Of a DNA stretch of 64,000 nucleotides, positions 46,178 through 53,839 are shown piece by piece. The notes below the pieces were generated by a model. It did no database searches. It was not told where the DNA came from and worked only from the letters and a program-made list of their open reading frames with translations. Source of the DNA: an uncultured Dokdonia sp. GTDB lineage: Bacteria; Bacteroidota; Bacteroidia; Flavobacteriales; Flavobacteriaceae. The stretch's first letter is position 1. The number at the start of each line of letters is the position of its first letter. Location: the NCBI RefSeq assembly GCF_947492815.1, contig NZ_CANLOB010000001.1, positions 482,818-546,817 of the forward strand, written 5' to 3'. The translations under genes were made by a program, and so were the position numbers.

Positions 46178-46662
46178 TATTCAAAAATTAGATTTTCTTT
46201 TGTTTTAAGTTGATTTATATCAACAGTATATGCAGTTACAATTTGGGGAATTTGATTCAGTTCTTTTAGTGTTTTTGTTTGTGCAAACCCACTTCCTTCT
46301 TCACGTATTTTTAATAAATAATCTACACGAGGTAAATCTTCTAAAAAGTAACGTCTTTCTACAGCTGTTTCAGATTCAAATAAGTTAGAAATGTCGTTAC
46401 TATGCTCCTTTTTAATTTTTGTGAGATTACTAAAAAGATGATAGGTTGTGTACTGTTTTTCGTTATAATACTCATACATAGGAAATTCTGCAGAAATGGT
46501 ATTATGATTTATCACCAAATCGTTCCTACTCATTTTAAACCTAAGTTTTAAATGTTTATTAAGTAAATAAGCAAGATAATAAGATTCTATTGCTCCATGT
46601 ATAGCAATAAGTGTAAAGTCATAACCAAAATCATCTTCTAATACTAGCTTAAATGTTCCCAT
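46177..46662 (-). CDS. IPExxxVDY family protein
   Basis: 161 residues from MGTFKLVLEDDFGYDFTLIA. The longer frame from 46692 adds ten unlikely residues and would start inside the promoter box. The text LEDLPRVDYLLKIREEG and IPQIVTAYTVDINQLK matches the Bacteroidota family named for the IPExxxVDY motif. Function is unknown. It is directly upstream of pyk. In related genomes I recall it lying near rnc, fabF and acpP; here a histidine kinase separates it from rnc. Confidence 0.8.
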   Translation of the reverse strand: MGTFKLVLEDDFGYDFTLIAIHGAIESYYLAYLLNKHLKLRFKMSRNDLVINHNTISAEFPMYEYYNEKQYTTYHLFSNLTKIKKEHSNDISNLFESETAVERRYFLEDLPRVDYLLKIREEGSGFAQTKTLKELNQIPQIVTAYTVDINQLKTKENLIFE

Positions 46663-46689
46663 AAAATGACTGCGAAATTTAAAGATACA

Positions 46690-46697
46690 CAAAACTA
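46690..46697 (-). promoter_or_regulatory. flavobacterial -7 box for the IPExxxVDY-pyk operon
   Basis: TAGTTTTG on the minus strand, 27 nt before the ATG at 46662. Confidence 0.55.
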
Positions 46698-46779
46698 ACC
46701 TTATGACATACGGATATATGCGACAATCTTATATAAAAAAATACGCAAACGTTTGAGTTGTGTGTTTATCCAGAAGTTT

Positions 46780-48399
46780 TTATAAAGGAAGTGTAAAAGA
46801 AGCGATAGTCCCTTTGTTTTGTATGCTTTCTATAGTTAATGATCCATTATGGATATCTATAAACTGTTTAGATAATATAAGACCTAATCCAGAACCTTTT
46901 TCATTTGAAGTGCCTTTTTGGGTTGTTATTTTAGTTACATCAAATAGCGAATTAAGATATTCTTCAGGCATTCCTATACCATTATCCTCAATACTAAAAG
47001 AGAAAGAAGCAGCTACCTTGTTTAATTCTATAACTACAATTCCCTTATGATGAGAATACTTTATGGCATTAGATAATAAGTTACGGATAACAGTAGCAAT
47101 CATATTCTTGTCTGCCATTACTTTAATATCTGTACTGGCTTCTATGACAATATTGATATCTTTTTTATGCGCTTGCTGTTTTTGGGTTTTAATTTGATCT
47201 TTAACAATCGTTAGAATGTCTATCTTTTGTGGTTCATAGTGGATTTTACCTGTCTGTATCCTTGACCACTTTAATAAGTTATCTAATAACGAGAGACTAT
47301 TTTTACTAGAATCACCTAGCGCTTCTATAATCTGACTCGTTTGATTGTTTGGTTTTTGCTCTTCTTTAAGGAGGTCTAAAAAGTTAATAACAGAAGATAG
47401 CGGACTTCTAAGATCATGGGCAATAATGGTAAAGAATTTATTTTTTGTAGCAACAAGCTCAGATAATTCTTTTTTCTGCTTTGCTATTGTTCGGTTTTTA
47501 CGCTTGTATATATATAGTTGTATAATGACAGAGAGCATAAAACTTAAAAGCAATGTATACCATAGTATCATCGTTAATAATAACCCAGGATTTCTCTTAT
47601 AGGGTTCTTTATACGCTGTCTCTATGATAAACTGCTTATTTAAAAAAGGAATTTGAGTCCCTATAAAATCAATGTCCTTTATATCAAAATTTCTCCAGTA
47701 TTGCTTGTCTTCTTTGGTATTGTATATTTTTTTACCATCATATACACGCTCTCTATCAAACTCAACGCCTGTAGATGTTTTAAACCTAAAAGCATACTGA
47801 GAGGTATCTATATTATTATATACACGATCAATAATAGGCTTAAAGTCCTTTATGATAGAAAAATACCCTTTACTATTATGAACTTTAAAACCGATAGGTA
47901 ATCCCACGCGACCTTCTACGATGTTATAAGGATTGAAAGCAACATAATTCCTTTTGTTTAATTTTTTTTCCATCAATTCCATTCCTTTATCACTTACGAG
48001 GTTTTTAATGGAAGTACCTATAAGGTTACTAGGATTAATTTGATCTTTAGTAAAAGAATATTTAAAAATGTGTGTAGAATCTACATAAGAAATGACATAA
48101 CTATCATCAATAGGAAGTCCAGCTAACTGATAATTTACAAATTCATAAAGTGATTCTTGAGAAGGGAATTCATCTGATAATTTAACATAAGAACGCATAC
48201 CTGACATAAGCGTTGCATAGTTATTTAGTGCGTTTTGAAAATCAGAAGCTGTTTTTTTGTTTAACTTCTCTAAGCGTATTTTTCTATTCGTTTTTTCCTT
48301 TTCTGTAATATAAGAATCAGCCCAAAATACTAGAATACCGCTTATAATCGCAAATAGCGCAAAAACAGAATAATATTTTTTTGGTAAACGAAAAGACAT
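46780..48399 (-). CDS. membrane sensor histidine kinase
   Basis: A 539-residue kinase. A transmembrane helix (about 10-28), a periplasmic domain of about 240 residues (CHASE-like by size, with FPSQESLYEFVNYQL; unassigned), a second helix (about 275-300) and a coiled coil come first. HisKA has HDLRSPLSSVINFLDLL (about 330), and the ATPase domain has LLSNAIKYSH, EDNGIGMP and GSGLGLILSKQFI. No receiver is adjacent. It lies between two parts of a conserved fatty-acid/rnc/pyk neighbourhood and has its own promoter box. Confidence 0.9.
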   Translation of the reverse strand: MSFRLPKKYYSVFALFAIISGILVFWADSYITEKEKTNRKIRLEKLNKKTASDFQNALNNYATLMSGMRSYVKLSDEFPSQESLYEFVNYQLAGLPIDDSYVISYVDSTHIFKYSFTKDQINPSNLIGTSIKNLVSDKGMELMEKKLNKRNYVAFNPYNIVEGRVGLPIGFKVHNSKGYFSIIKDFKPIIDRVYNNIDTSQYAFRFKTSTGVEFDRERVYDGKKIYNTKEDKQYWRNFDIKDIDFIGTQIPFLNKQFIIETAYKEPYKRNPGLLLTMILWYTLLLSFMLSVIIQLYIYKRKNRTIAKQKKELSELVATKNKFFTIIAHDLRSPLSSVINFLDLLKEEQKPNNQTSQIIEALGDSSKNSLSLLDNLLKWSRIQTGKIHYEPQKIDILTIVKDQIKTQKQQAHKKDINIVIEASTDIKVMADKNMIATVIRNLLSNAIKYSHHKGIVVIELNKVAASFSFSIEDNGIGMPEEYLNSLFDVTKITTQKGTSNEKGSGLGLILSKQFIDIHNGSLTIESIQNKGTIASFTLPL

Positions 48400-48424
48400 G
48401 GAGAGTTAGGGCTCAGTTGAACAA

Positions 48425-48432
48425 CAAATGTA
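48425..48432 (-). promoter_or_regulatory. flavobacterial -7 box for the histidine kinase
   Basis: TACATTTG on the minus strand, 25 nt before the kinase start and downstream of rnc. Confidence 0.55.
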
Positions 48433-48455
48433 AATAAAATCTTAAGAACTTATAT

Positions 48456-49193
48456 TTATTTGTTTTCTATTTGACGCTGAAATACGTAAAAAGATCGTTT
48501 AGAAGCTATCTCTTCTGCCTTTTTCTTAGAGGTGGCACGTGCTTTCGCTACTATTTTATTATCAATGAATAACCTAACAGCAAAATGCTTAACAGTATCT
48601 TTTCCGGTATCTTCATACGTGTCAAACTTAAATGTCTTTTTTTCTTTTTGACACCACTCTATAAGAACACTTTTATAACTTATAATACGTCCTTCTAGTT
48701 TTTCTATATCAACATAAGGTTCTATAACTTGCTTGTAAATAAACTTTTTACAATACGTGTACCCTCTATCTAAATATATGGCACCAATAAGTGCTTCAAA
48801 TAAATTTCCGTGAATATTTGCTCCAAAATTTTCTTTTGGAATATTTGCCTTTACATATCGTAATAAGTTGAGATCGCTTCCTAGTTCATTTAAGTGCTTC
48901 CTACTTACAACTTTAGATCGCATTTTAGTAAGGTACCCTTCATTACCTCCCTGAACAGCCTCAAAAAGGTGAGCCGCAATTACGGCACCAAGCATAGCAT
49001 CTCCTAAAAATTCTAAACGTTCATAGTTTAAAGGGTTTCCGTCTTGCTTTTTTAACCCTAAAGATCTATGTGTAAAAGCTTTTTCATAATGACTGATATC
49101 TTTAGGTTTAAAACCTAAGATACTCTGCATTCGCATAAAAAAAATCCCGTTCGAGTCTGAACGGGAAGAAAATATTTTTTTTATGCCGCTCAT
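48456..49193 (-). CDS. rnc: ribonuclease III
   Basis: A 245-residue double-strand RNA endonuclease for rRNA and mRNA processing. The catalytic signature is NYERLEFLGDAMLGAVIA (about 57-74), followed by NLFEALIGAIYLDRGY with the second acidic cluster. The C-terminal dsRNA-binding domain (KSVLIEWCQKEKKTFKF...ARATSKKKAEEIASKRSF) is intact. The N-terminus SRSDSNGIFF fits other flavobacterial RNase III proteins I recall, supporting this start, and its codons form a terminator-like hairpin (49137-49166). It follows fabF after 4 nt in the acpP-fabF-rnc operon. Confidence 0.95.
   Translation of the reverse strand: MSGIKKIFSSRSDSNGIFFMRMQSILGFKPKDISHYEKAFTHRSLGLKKQDGNPLNYERLEFLGDAMLGAVIAAHLFEAVQGGNEGYLTKMRSKVVSRKHLNELGSDLNLLRYVKANIPKENFGANIHGNLFEALIGAIYLDRGYTYCKKFIYKQVIEPYVDIEKLEGRIISYKSVLIEWCQKEKKTFKFDTYEDTGKDTVKHFAVRLFIDNKIVAKARATSKKKAEEIASKRSFYVFQRQIENK
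49137..49166 (-). promoter_or_regulatory. terminator-like hairpin in the first codons of rnc
   Basis: On the minus strand, TCCCGTTC pairs perfectly with GAACGGGA around a 6-nt loop and is followed at once by eight T. It lies about 25-55 nt inside rnc, within codons for SRSDSNGIFF. By form it is an intrinsic terminator or an attenuator; it could also be an RNase III target. Confidence 0.6.
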
Positions 49194-49197
49194 AGTA

Positions 49198-50451
49198 TTA
49201 AGCGTCTATTTTTTTAAATAATACACAAGCATTATGACCTCCAAAACCGAAGGTGTTACTCATGGCTATATTAATTTCTTTAGGTTGTGCTTCATTTAAT
49301 GTAAGATTAAATGAAGGATCAATACGCTCATCTATAACACTATGATTTATGGTTGGAGGTACTAAGCTATGTTTCATAGCAAGAATAGAAGCAATTGCTT
49401 CTATAGCACCTGCTGCACCTAAAAGATGCCCAGTCATAGATTTTGTAGAATTAATATTGATGTTTCTTGCGTGATCTCCAAAAACTTTAGAAATAGCTTT
49501 CAACTCAGCAACATCTCCTAAAGGCGTAGAGGTACCGTGTGTATTAATATGATCTACGTCTTGAGGACTCATTCCTGCATCACGTAAACAATTAAGCATT
49601 ACACGTTCTACACCAATTCCATCAGGATGAGGTGCTGTCATATGGTATGCATCACTAGACATTCCTCCACCTACAACTTCTGCATAGATATGAGCTCCTC
49701 TAGCTTTTGCATGTTCATATTCTTCTAGTATTAATGCACCTGCACCTTCTCCCAGAACAAAACCATCCCGTGTAGCATCAAAAGGTCTTGATGCTGCTTG
49801 TGGTTCTTCATTTCTGGTAGATAATGCATGCATTGCATTAAATCCTCCCATTCCTGCTTGCGTCACAGCAGCTTCACTTCCTCCTGTTACAATAATATCA
49901 CAATGCCCCAAACGTATATAGTTCATCGCATCTATCATTGCATTTGCAGAAGAAGCACAAGCAGAGACCGTTGTATAATTTGGTCCCATAAAGCCATGCT
50001 TTATAGATATATTACCAGGAGCAATATCTGCAATCATTTTAGGAATGAAGAAAGGATTAAATCGAGGTGTGCCATCACCTTGGGCAAAATTAATAACTTC
50101 ATTTTGAAAAGTTTCTAATCCTCCAATTCCGGCACCCCAGATAACACCTACTCTGAATTTATCAACTTTTTCTAGGTCAATTCCAGCATCATTGATGGCT
50201 TCATCTGAAGCCACCAACGCATACTGTGCAAATTTATCTAACCTTCTAGCTTCTTTACGATCAAAGAAATCTAGAGCGTTAAAGTTTTTAAGTTCACAAG
50301 CAAATTTTGTTTTGAACTTTTCTGCATCATAATATGTAATAGGAGCACACCCACTTTTTCCTGTAGATAATCCATCCCAGTACTCTTGAATATTATTTCC
50401 TATTGGTGTAAGTGCACCAAGTCCAGTAACTACTACTCGCTTTAACTCCAT
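49198..50451 (-). CDS. fabF: 3-oxoacyl-ACP synthase II
   Basis: A 417-residue beta-ketoacyl-ACP synthase elongating fatty acids. The active-site Cys is in TTVSACASSANAM (about 164). The catalytic histidines are in HGTSTPLGD (about 304) and MTGHLLGAAG (about 340), and NTFGFGGHN is at the C-terminus. The gene follows acpP after 12 nt and precedes rnc after 4 nt. Confidence 0.97.
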   Translation of the reverse strand: MELKRVVVTGLGALTPIGNNIQEYWDGLSTGKSGCAPITYYDAEKFKTKFACELKNFNALDFFDRKEARRLDKFAQYALVASDEAINDAGIDLEKVDKFRVGVIWGAGIGGLETFQNEVINFAQGDGTPRFNPFFIPKMIADIAPGNISIKHGFMGPNYTTVSACASSANAMIDAMNYIRLGHCDIIVTGGSEAAVTQAGMGGFNAMHALSTRNEEPQAASRPFDATRDGFVLGEGAGALILEEYEHAKARGAHIYAEVVGGGMSSDAYHMTAPHPDGIGVERVMLNCLRDAGMSPQDVDHINTHGTSTPLGDVAELKAISKVFGDHARNININSTKSMTGHLLGAAGAIEAIASILAMKHSLVPPTINHSVIDERIDPSFNLTLNEAQPKEINIAMSNTFGFGGHNACVLFKKIDA

Positions 50452-50463
50452 AAATAATAAGAC

Positions 50464-50697
50464 TTATTTTGCCTCTTCTATATATGATATTGCTTGACCT
50501 ACGGTAGCAATGTTCTCTGCTTGATCGTCTGGAATTTGAATATCAAATTCTTTTTCAAACTCCATAATAAGTTCAACAGTGTCTAGTGAATCGGCACCTA
50601 AGTCGTTTGTGAAGCTAGCTTCGGTTACAACTTCGTTCTCGTCTACACCTAATTTGTCTACGATAATCGCCTTTACTCTTGATGCAATGTCTGACAT
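50464..50697 (-). CDS. acpP: acyl carrier protein
   Basis: A 77-residue acidic ACP. The phosphopantetheine site is Ser in [16 protein letters not shown] (about 38). It carries growing acyl chains for FabF. It is first in the acpP-fabF-rnc operon, with a promoter box about 30 nt upstream. Confidence 0.97.
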   Translation of the reverse strand: MSDIASRVKAIIVDKLGVDENEVVTEASFTNDLGADSLDTVELIMEFEKEFDIQIPDDQAENIATVGQAISYIEEAK

Positions 50698-50728
50698 AAT
50701 TTCTAAATTTAATTTTTTAATTAAGTGG

Positions 50729-50736
50729 CAAAAATA
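50729..50736 (-). promoter_or_regulatory. flavobacterial -7 box for acpP
   Basis: TATTTTTG followed by C on the minus strand, 31 nt before the acpP ATG in the divergent acpP-purN gap. Confidence 0.5.
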
Positions 50737-50877
50737 ACAAACCTTTATGGTTTGACCACTATTGCCACAAAAATATGAAGGTAATTTACGTAAATATTAA
50801 ATAATTTCTCTAAAAAAAATCTTCAAATTGTTAATAATAATCGTTTGTTTTGCACATTATAACTGTATCATAAATAT

Positions 50878-51465
50878 ATGAAACGTATTGTAATTTTTGC
50901 TTCAGGTAACGGTACAAATGCCCAACGTATTATTAATCATTTTAAGGGTAGTACGGATGCTCAAGTCGTGCAAGTGCTCAGTAACAACAAGGGTGCCAAA
51001 GTTTTAGAGCGTGCAAATGAGAGTAAAATAAGTGCCATTAGTTTTAATAGAACAGCACTTTATAAAACCGACGATATTGTACATCTTTTACAAGCTACAA
51101 AACCAGATTTAATTGTTTTGGCAGGATTTTTATGGCTTTTTCCAGAAAAAATAATTAATCTGTTTCCAGAGCAAATTATAAACATTCACCCTGCTTTATT
51201 ACCTAATTTTGGGGGTAAAGGTATGTATGGGAAGCATGTACATGAGGCGGTATACGCTTTCGCGAAAGCAAATAAAGAACAAAAAACCTATACAGGAATC
51301 ACTATTCATAAAGTAACACCAGAATATGATAAAGGGGCTTTTATTTTTCAAGAAAAAGTAGAAGTTACCCAAGAAGATACCCCAGAAACAATAGCTCAAA
51401 AAGTACATCAATTAGAGTATAAACATTTTCCTATAGTGATAGAAAACCTATTAAAAAGTCAATAA
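50878..51465 (+). CDS. purN: phosphoribosylglycinamide formyltransferase
   Basis: A 195-residue enzyme transferring formyl from 10-formyl-THF to GAR in purine synthesis. It has FASGNGTNAQRII (about 7-19), VLSNNKGAKVLERA, the catalytic NIHPALLPNFGGKGMYGKHVHEAV (about 101-124) and TGITIHKVTPEYDKG. The palindrome encodes YAFAKA directly after HEAV. Compared with the family pattern HEAVIANKExxSGITIH that I remember, this loop looks about five residues longer. The gene is followed by RNase H after 20 nt; purF lies 2.4 kb downstream. Confidence 0.94.
   Translation: MKRIVIFASGNGTNAQRIINHFKGSTDAQVVQVLSNNKGAKVLERANESKISAISFNRTALYKTDDIVHLLQATKPDLIVLAGFLWLFPEKIINLFPEQIINIHPALLPNFGGKGMYGKHVHEAVYAFAKANKEQKTYTGITIHKVTPEYDKGAFIFQEKVEVTQEDTPETIAQKVHQLEYKHFPIVIENLLKSQ
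51256..51269. repeat. GCTTTCGCGAAAGC palindrome, perfect core
   Basis: Copy inside purN, read as YAFAKA. The left flank TAC is kept and the right flank has changed to AAA. Confidence 0.95.
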
Positions 51466-51485
51466 ATTAAACAGGAACGCTCCAT

Positions 51486-52124
51486 ATGTCTAAGAAAAAA
51501 GAAAAGTTTTATGTGGTTTGGGAAGGTAAAAGACCTGGTATCTATCTTAGTTGGAAAGATTGTAAGGCAATGATAGATGGATATGCAGGAGCAAAGTATA
51601 AGAGTTTTGAAACTTTCGCGAAAGCGAAAACCGCATATAACGGCAATTATGAAGATTTTAAAGGTACATCTAAGAAAAAGAAAGTACTTTCTGCCGAAGA
51701 AAAAGCCAAGTTTGGAGAGCCAAATTTATATTCTATAGCTGTAGATGCCGCAAGTTCTGGAAATCCAGGTGTCATGGAATACAGAGGAGTAGATACACAA
51801 ACAGAAAAACAACTTTTTCATCAAGGCCCTTTTAAACAAGGCACTAATAATATAGGAGAATTTTTAGCACTTGTACACGGACTAGCGTATTTGAAAAAAA
51901 TAGGAAGTGATCGTATTATATATTCAGATTCACGTATTGCTATTGGATGGGTAAAAAAGAAGGTGTGCAATACAAAACTTCAAGAAACTCCTCGTAATAA
52001 AGATGTGTATACACTTGTAAGACGTGCAGAAAAATGGCTTAAAACAAATACGTATACTACTACTATTGTGAAGTGGGAAACAAAGGCTTGGGGAGAAATT
52101 CCTGCAGACTTTGGAAGAAAGTAA
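51486..52124 (+). CDS. ribonuclease H1 with N-terminal hybrid-binding domain
   Basis: A 212-residue protein. The viroplasmin/hybrid-binding domain (KFYVVWEGKRPGIYLSW, about 7-60) that binds RNA/DNA hybrids is followed by the RNase H fold (about 80-210). Candidate acidic residues are in AVDAASSGNPG, NNIGEFLAL, IYSDSRIAIGW and the final PADFGRK. It removes RNA from hybrids such as R-loops and primers. A near-palindrome (51613-51626) encodes TFAKAK in the first domain where the family usually has a similar helix, so no insertion is evident. Confidence 0.9.
   Translation: MSKKKEKFYVVWEGKRPGIYLSWKDCKAMIDGYAGAKYKSFETFAKAKTAYNGNYEDFKGTSKKKKVLSAEEKAKFGEPNLYSIAVDAASSGNPGVMEYRGVDTQTEKQLFHQGPFKQGTNNIGEFLALVHGLAYLKKIGSDRIIYSDSRIAIGWVKKKVCNTKLQETPRNKDVYTLVRRAEKWLKTNTYTTTIVKWETKAWGEIPADFGRK
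51613..51626. repeat. palindrome copy, one base lost
   Basis: CTTTCGCGAAAGCG in the RNase H gene, with the first G of the core changed to A. It is read as TFAKA. Confidence 0.85.
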
Positions 52125-52183
52125 GTATTTTAACACCCTTTGATTTGTAATTTTTTTAAAATTTGCCCTACTAAAGTCCCGCT

Positions 52184-52798
52184 ATGAAGACATTCTTTTA
52201 TCTTACTTTTTTTATGCTATTACCTTTTGGTACAGGTACTCCTGAAAAATGGAAACTTAAAAAATCGAAAGATAACATAGAGATTTATACACGTGCCTAT
52301 CCCGATAGTCCTTTTAAAGAATTTAAAGCAACATCGGTTATAGAGACAACTTTTGAAGCATTACTGTATGAGTTATATGATGCACCTTCCTATACACCAG
52401 CATGTGACTTTAATATAAGCTATCGTATTCCTAGTGATAAAGAAAACTCTCGATTTTTTTATTATAAACAGGAAATGCCTTGGCCTTTAAAAGACAGAGA
52501 TGTAGTTACAGAATTAAAATTAGTAGAACAAACAGAAGAGAGAATCTATTTATCAATAGAGACCGTGTCTAATGTATTAGATATTCAAGATAATTGTTTG
52601 CGTATAGAAAAATTATCTGGATTTTGGTTATTAGAAAAAGAAGGTGATGCTATAAGAGCGACACAACAAATACATATGGATCCTGGTGGTAGAGTGCCTG
52701 CTATTATTGTAAATCCTCTTATTGTAAAAGGTCCTTTTAAGACATTTACAGAGTTACACCGTAAACTAGATTCGTATAAAGAAATGACCCAAAATTGA
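52184..52798 (+). CDS. START-domain lipid-binding-like protein
   Basis: A 204-residue protein with an N-terminal signal or anchor segment (about 3-18). The rest follows the START/SRPBCC helix-grip pattern: WKLKKSKDNIEIYTRAYPDS, YYKQEMPWPLKDRDVV, GFWLLEK and IVKGPFKTFTELHRKLD. Such domains bind lipids or other hydrophobic ligands; the ligand here is unknown. It sits between RNase H and the PfkB kinase. Confidence 0.75.
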   Translation: MKTFFYLTFFMLLPFGTGTPEKWKLKKSKDNIEIYTRAYPDSPFKEFKATSVIETTFEALLYELYDAPSYTPACDFNISYRIPSDKENSRFFYYKQEMPWPLKDRDVVTELKLVEQTEERIYLSIETVSNVLDIQDNCLRIEKLSGFWLLEKEGDAIRATQQIHMDPGGRVPAIIVNPLIVKGPFKTFTELHRKLDSYKEMTQN

Positions 52799-52834
52799 AG
52801 CAAAATTTCGTGTTTTTCTTTTTCTTTAAAACTA

Positions 52835-52842
52835 TATCTTTG
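52835..52842 (+). promoter_or_regulatory. flavobacterial -7 box for the PfkB kinase
   Basis: TATCTTTG followed by C, 13 nt before the ATG at 52856. Confidence 0.6.
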
Positions 52843-52855
52843 CAAAAAAATATAG

Positions 52856-53782
52856 ATGAGTAAATTAGTCATTGTAGGAAGTTGTGCATTTGATGCCATT
52901 GAAACTCCTTTTGGTAAAACAGATAAAATTCTTGGTGGTGCTGCTACCTATATAGGTCTTTGTGCCTCACAATTTAAAAATGTAGATACAGCAATTGTAT
53001 CTGTTGTTGGAGAAGACTTTCCACAAGAATATATAGATCTTTTGGCTAATCGAAATATCAACTTAGAAGGATTAGAAGTTGTAAAAGGAGGAAAGACCTT
53101 TTTCTGGAGTGGTAAATATCACAACGATATGAATACGCGTGATACACTTGTAACAGAACTGAATACATTGGGAGATTTTAATCCACAAGTTCCTGCTAGT
53201 TACCAAGATGCTGAGATTGTGATGTTAGGAAATTTACAGCCCACGGTACAATTAAGTGTAATTGAGCAAATGAGCGATCCTAAATTAGTGATTTTAGACA
53301 CTATGAATTTCTGGATGGATATTGCTTTAGATGAACTGAAGATAACGCTTAAAAAAGTAGATGTCATTACGATAAATGATGAAGAAGCGCGTCAATTAAG
53401 TGGAGAATATTCTTTAGTAACTGCTGCAAGAAAGATTCATGCAATGGGTCCTAAATATGTAGTTATTAAAAAAGGAGAGCATGGGGCATTACTTTTCCAT
53501 AATGAAGAAGTATTTTTTGCGCCAGCCTTACCATTAGAAGAAGTGTTTGACCCTACAGGAGCAGGAGACACCTTTGCAGGTGGGTTTGCAGGCTTTTTAG
53601 CACGTAGTGGAGACATTACCTTTGAAAATATGAAACAAGCCTTGATTTATGGATCTTGTCTAGCTTCCTTTACCGTAGAAAAATTTGGAACAGAACGACT
53701 AGAAAGTGTAACAACCGAAGAAATAAGAAAACGTCTGCAACAGTTTAAACAACTAACGCAGTTTGAAATAGAACTTAATTAA
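52856..53782 (+). CDS. PfkB family carbohydrate/nucleoside kinase
   Basis: A 308-residue ribokinase-like enzyme. The N-terminal GGAATYIGLCASQF and C-terminal anion-hole motif DPTGAGDTFAGGFAGFL (catalytic Asp about 237) define the family. VVIKKGEHGALL is the usual strand before the ATP loop. Substrate cannot be told from sequence; adenosine-type and sugar kinases share these motifs. It is closed by a perfect terminator, so it is probably monocistronic. Confidence 0.88.
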   Translation: MSKLVIVGSCAFDAIETPFGKTDKILGGAATYIGLCASQFKNVDTAIVSVVGEDFPQEYIDLLANRNINLEGLEVVKGGKTFFWSGKYHNDMNTRDTLVTELNTLGDFNPQVPASYQDAEIVMLGNLQPTVQLSVIEQMSDPKLVILDTMNFWMDIALDELKITLKKVDVITINDEEARQLSGEYSLVTAARKIHAMGPKYVVIKKGEHGALLFHNEEVFFAPALPLEEVFDPTGAGDTFAGGFAGFLARSGDITFENMKQALIYGSCLASFTVEKFGTERLESVTTEEIRKRLQQFKQLTQFEIELN

Positions 53783-53787
53783 TATAA

Positions 53788-53815
53788 AAATGCGCCCCAA
53801 ATTTGGGGCGCATTT
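53788..53815. terminator. terminator between pfkB-type gene and purF
   Basis: A perfect 28-nt inverted repeat with arms AAATGCGCCCCAAA and TTTGGGGCGCATTT, directly after the kinase stop. Confidence 0.9.
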
Positions 53816-53839
53816 GCTTTTACTATAAAAGTACCTACT

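Noticed and set aside
48541..48549. GCTTTCGCT in rnc as a decayed palindrome
   Set aside because: Only the left half matches and the codons fit the conserved dsRNA-binding domain (ARATSKK), so chance is likely.
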